From: Kitasatospora paranensis
Lineage (GTDB): Bacteria; Actinomycetota; Actinomycetes; Streptomycetales; Streptomycetaceae
Length of the DNA: 64,000 bases
Reading direction: 5' to 3'
Assembly (NCBI RefSeq): GCF_039544005.1
Contig: NZ_BAABKV010000001.1
Span: 6,324,001-6,388,000, forward strand
Under the pieces are notes generated by a model. It ran no database searches. It was not told where the DNA came from and was given only the letters and a program-made list of their open reading frames with translations. Shown here in pieces: positions 61,874 through 64,000 of the stretch; positions within the stretch are counted from its first letter, which is position 1, and each line of letters starts with the position of its first letter. A program made the translations under genes and the position numbers.

Positions 61874-63742
61874 TCATCCGCCGGAGCGCAGCAGCCGGGC
61901 CAGGCCCTCGCGGGTGGCGGCGACCACCACCAGGTCGCCCGCCCCGAGGAGCCGCGCGGCCGGCGGGTTCCAGCACAGTTCCGGCCGGGCGCGGCGCGGC
62001 AGGCCCAGGTCGGCGGCGCGGTGCGCGGGATCGTTGAGGTCCAGGCCGATCACCCGCCAGGCCCCGGCCCGGTGCGCCTCGGCCACCGTGCGGCCGGCCA
62101 GGTCGGGGTGGTCGCCGACGTCGACCGCCGCCAGCAGCAGCACCTGCCGCCCGACCGCGATCGCGCCGAGCACCTGGCGCCCCATCATCGCCGAGGCGAA
62201 GGCCGGCGCCGACAGGAACGACACACTGTGGCTGCGGGTCTCCGCGCCCGGGTACGAGTCGCGCAGCGCCCGGTAGACGTCGGCCGCGAAGTCGTCGTCG
62301 AACAGGCCCATCACCACCCGCAGGCCCGGATTGGCCTCCCGGGCGGACAGCGCGGCCTCCAGGTTGATCGAGTCGTTGGCGGTGAGCGCCAGCAGGGCGG
62401 TGCTGCGGCCGACCCTGGCGGCCTCCAGCACCCCGTCCTGGGTGGCGTCGCCGAGCACCACCGGCACGCCGTACGCCCGGGCTCGGGCCACCCCGCGGGC
62501 GGTGGGATCGCTCTCCACGCACACCACCGGCAGGTCGAGCTCGCGCAGCCGGTCGAGCACCCGGCTGCCGACCCGGCCGAGGCCCAGCAGCACCACGTGC
62601 CCCGAGAGCCCGCGCGGTGGACGGCGCAGGGCGGAGGCGGCCCGGAAGGTGCCGAGGCCCTCCAGTGCGAGGGCGGTGAGCAGCGGCAGCAGGAGCAGGC
62701 CGGTGAGCGCGGTGAGGATCTGCAGCACCTTGCGGGCCGGGCTCTCGGCGGTGGCGGGATCGTCGATCGCGAGGACGTCCAGGACGGCGAGGTAGCCGGT
62801 GTGCACCGGGCTCTGGCCGGTGACCAGCGAGGTGAGGCCGGCGAAGGCGGCGAGCACGGCGACCAGCGAGCCCAGCGCGATCCGCAGCCGGCGGGAGAAG
62901 AGCGCCGCCACGGGCAGCCCGGAGAGGCCGGGGAGCCGGCGCCGCCGGCGCGGTTCCTCGGGGTGGCCGAGGAGTTCGAGGACGAGCCGCCGCCCGCCCT
63001 CCGGGACGGGTGCGGCCGGGTCGGGCAGCAGGTCCAGGGCGAGCGGCCGCGGCCCGGGCGGCAGGACGGCGACGGTGGCGAGCGCGGTGCCGCCGGGCTC
63101 GCCGTCGGGGCCGACCTCGGCGGTGCGCAGCAGCCGGCCGTCGGCGTGCACCACCGCGGGGTGGCCGGAGACGGCGGCGGAGACCAGGGCGGGCGCGGCC
63201 GTTGCCGAGGTGGACAGCACCGTGGTGGACGCCTCGGGCGCGCTGCCGTCGGCGCGGGCCGCGGCGGCCCGGTCGAGCAGTTGCCCCACCCGGCGGCCGA
63301 GCTTGCGGTTGTAGACCCGCAGCACGAGCCGGATCTGCGGGTTCAGCCGGCGGGCGCGCAGCGCGGCCTGGACGTTCGCCTGGTCGTCGCCGCCGGTCAG
63401 GGCGAGCGCGGCGGCCTGCCGGACGCCTGCCGCGGCCAGCACCGCGGGCGTCGGCTCCGGCGCCTCCACCACCCGGACGGGCAGCCGGCGTTCGGTGGCC
63501 AGGGCGGCGATCTGCGGGCCCTGGCCCTCGTGCACGGAGCGGACGACGACGGTCACCGACCGGCCGTACAGGGTGGTGAGTTCGACGGCCAGCCGCAGTG
63601 CCAGGGTGTCCTGCCCGCAGACCACCATGTGGCCGGTGTCGTCGGCCGTCGGGAGGGCGGCCGGCTCCGCGGCCGGCTGCGGCGCGGCCGGTGGGGCCGG
63701 CTGGGCGGGCAGGGTCGGGGCGGGGCCGGTCGTGGTGGACAT
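61874..63742 (-). CDS. RCK-TM-RCK NAD-binding membrane protein
   Basis: A 622-residue protein. RCK/TrkA-N domain 1 (MVVCGQDTLALRLAVELTTL region, about residues 35-170) and its C-terminal part, then two hydrophobic segments (LRIALGSLVAVLAAFAGL and LQILTALTGLLLLPLLTALAL), then RCK domain 2 (GHVVLLGLGRVGSRVLDRL, about residues 385-500) and an RCK-C domain. The order differs from TrkA or Ktn channels, and where a K+ selectivity filter would stand it reads GYLAVLDVLAIDDP, with no TVGYG. It may be a degenerate or CASTOR-like regulator rather than a K+ channel. Confidence 0.8.
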   Translation of the reverse strand: MSTTTGPAPTLPAQPAPPAAPQPAAEPAALPTADDTGHMVVCGQDTLALRLAVELTTLYGRSVTVVVRSVHEGQGPQIAALATERRLPVRVVEAPEPTPAVLAAAGVRQAAALALTGGDDQANVQAALRARRLNPQIRLVLRVYNRKLGRRVGQLLDRAAAARADGSAPEASTTVLSTSATAAPALVSAAVSGHPAVVHADGRLLRTAEVGPDGEPGGTALATVAVLPPGPRPLALDLLPDPAAPVPEGGRRLVLELLGHPEEPRRRRRLPGLSGLPVAALFSRRLRIALGSLVAVLAAFAGLTSLVTGQSPVHTGYLAVLDVLAIDDPATAESPARKVLQILTALTGLLLLPLLTALALEGLGTFRAASALRRPPRGLSGHVVLLGLGRVGSRVLDRLRELDLPVVCVESDPTARGVARARAYGVPVVLGDATQDGVLEAARVGRSTALLALTANDSINLEAALSAREANPGLRVVMGLFDDDFAADVYRALRDSYPGAETRSHSVSFLSAPAFASAMMGRQVLGAIAVGRQVLLLAAVDVGDHPDLAGRTVAEAHRAGAWRVIGLDLNDPAHRAADLGLPRRARPELCWNPPAARLLGAGDLVVVAATREGLARLLRSGG

Positions 63743-63840
63743 GCCGCCCAGTCTGGCCCGCCCCGCCCGCCCGGTCGATCTTGCCCCGTGATCGTTGACG
63801 TTTCGTCACCTGGGCCCGCGGCGGGGGCTGCCGGGGCCGG

Positions 63841-64000
63841 TCAGAGTGCGTCGAGCGCCCCGACCAGCCGCTCGGCGCCCGCGACCAGCCGGTCCGGCCC
63901 CTCTGCGGCCCCGTAGCCGAGCCGCAGGAAGGCGGCGGGCGGCTCGGCGGTGAAGTAGGACCGGCCGGGGGTGACCGCGACCCCGGCGCGCAGTGCGGCG
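63841..64000 (-). CDS. Aminotransferase C-terminus, partial
   Basis: The last 52 codons of a PLP-dependent aminotransferase (MocR or class I type), cut by the window edge. The visible part, GVAVTPGRSYF, FLRLGYGAAEGPDRLVAG and the end LVGALDAL, matches the C-terminal fold of such enzymes. No more can be said from this window. Confidence 0.72.
   Translation of the reverse strand, partial: AALRAGVAVTPGRSYFTAEPPAAFLRLGYGAAEGPDRLVAGAERLVGALDAL

Noticed and set aside
1..64000. CRISPR arrays, tRNA or rRNA genes, insertion sequences, prophage or integrase
   Set aside because: No regularly spaced repeats, cloverleaf sequences, transposase or phage proteins were recognised. The short tandem repeats found lie in coding sequence.

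Overview
The window is very GC-rich, coding-dense actinomycete DNA. GTG starts are common, four-base stop/start overlaps (GTGA, ATGA) recur, and terminators are GC-rich hairpins without U-tracts. A conservon (cvnABCD), an EshA-like family 2B encapsulin, a SigE-type sigma factor and many solitary regulators point to Streptomycetaceae (Streptomyces or Kitasatospora). No tRNA, rRNA, CRISPR array, insertion sequence or prophage was recognised.

Layout. 0.4-3.4 kb: mhpDFE meta-cleavage operon with a palindromic operator and a 15-codon leader. 3.4-4.2 kb: Clp-N/HTH regulator with twin operators on an apparently leaderless promoter. 4.8-10.1 kb: conservon followed by a flavoprotein monooxygenase. 10.2-13.3 kb (minus): DUF4239 membrane protein, proline-rich wall protein and encapsulin shell. 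13.8-18.4 kb: PobA-like hydroxylase, fused O-methyltransferase, ABM monooxygenase and a convergent glycosyltransferase. 18.5-23.6 kb: PucR regulator, sodium symporter, class II aldolase and agmatinase-family ureohydrolase. 23.7-31.8 kb: thioesterase, GNAT, small secreted protein, glutamate decarboxylase beside a PNPOx-like protein, amidohydrolase, APC permease and divergent TetR with a shared palindrome. 31.9-39.6 kb: mixed small genes, including sigma factor plus membrane partner. 39.8-45.2 kb (minus): a tight five-gene operon (ATC-hydrolase-like protein, asparagine-synthetase-like amidotransferase, HpaC, HpaB, methyltransferase) ending in a 17-bp hairpin. A LuxR-type regulator and a leaderless 32-codon ORF lie upstream of it. 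47.1-55.4 kb: oligopeptide-type ABC importer, two luciferase-like monooxygenases and a PfkB kinase. 55.5-64 kb: ROK kinase, zinc-ribbon protein, GrpE paralogue, CrtI-like oxidoreductase, 1-phosphofructokinase-like kinase, Fpg/Nei glycosylase, EF-hand protein, RCK-TM-RCK protein and an aminotransferase cut by the window edge.

Caveat. Fifteen frame breaks in otherwise well-conserved genes each look like one missing base, fourteen at a G or C run of 4-5 and the fifteenth probably so. A sixteenth, in the agmatinase gene, is of another type. I read them as homopolymer undercalls in the assembly, not mass gene decay. The affected genes are annotated as whole genes, with the break position stated.

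Most likely to repay study: the AsnB/HpaBC/methyltransferase operon with its upstream leaderless small ORF; the encapsulin without an obvious cargo gene; and the ABC/LLM/PfkB catabolic operon.
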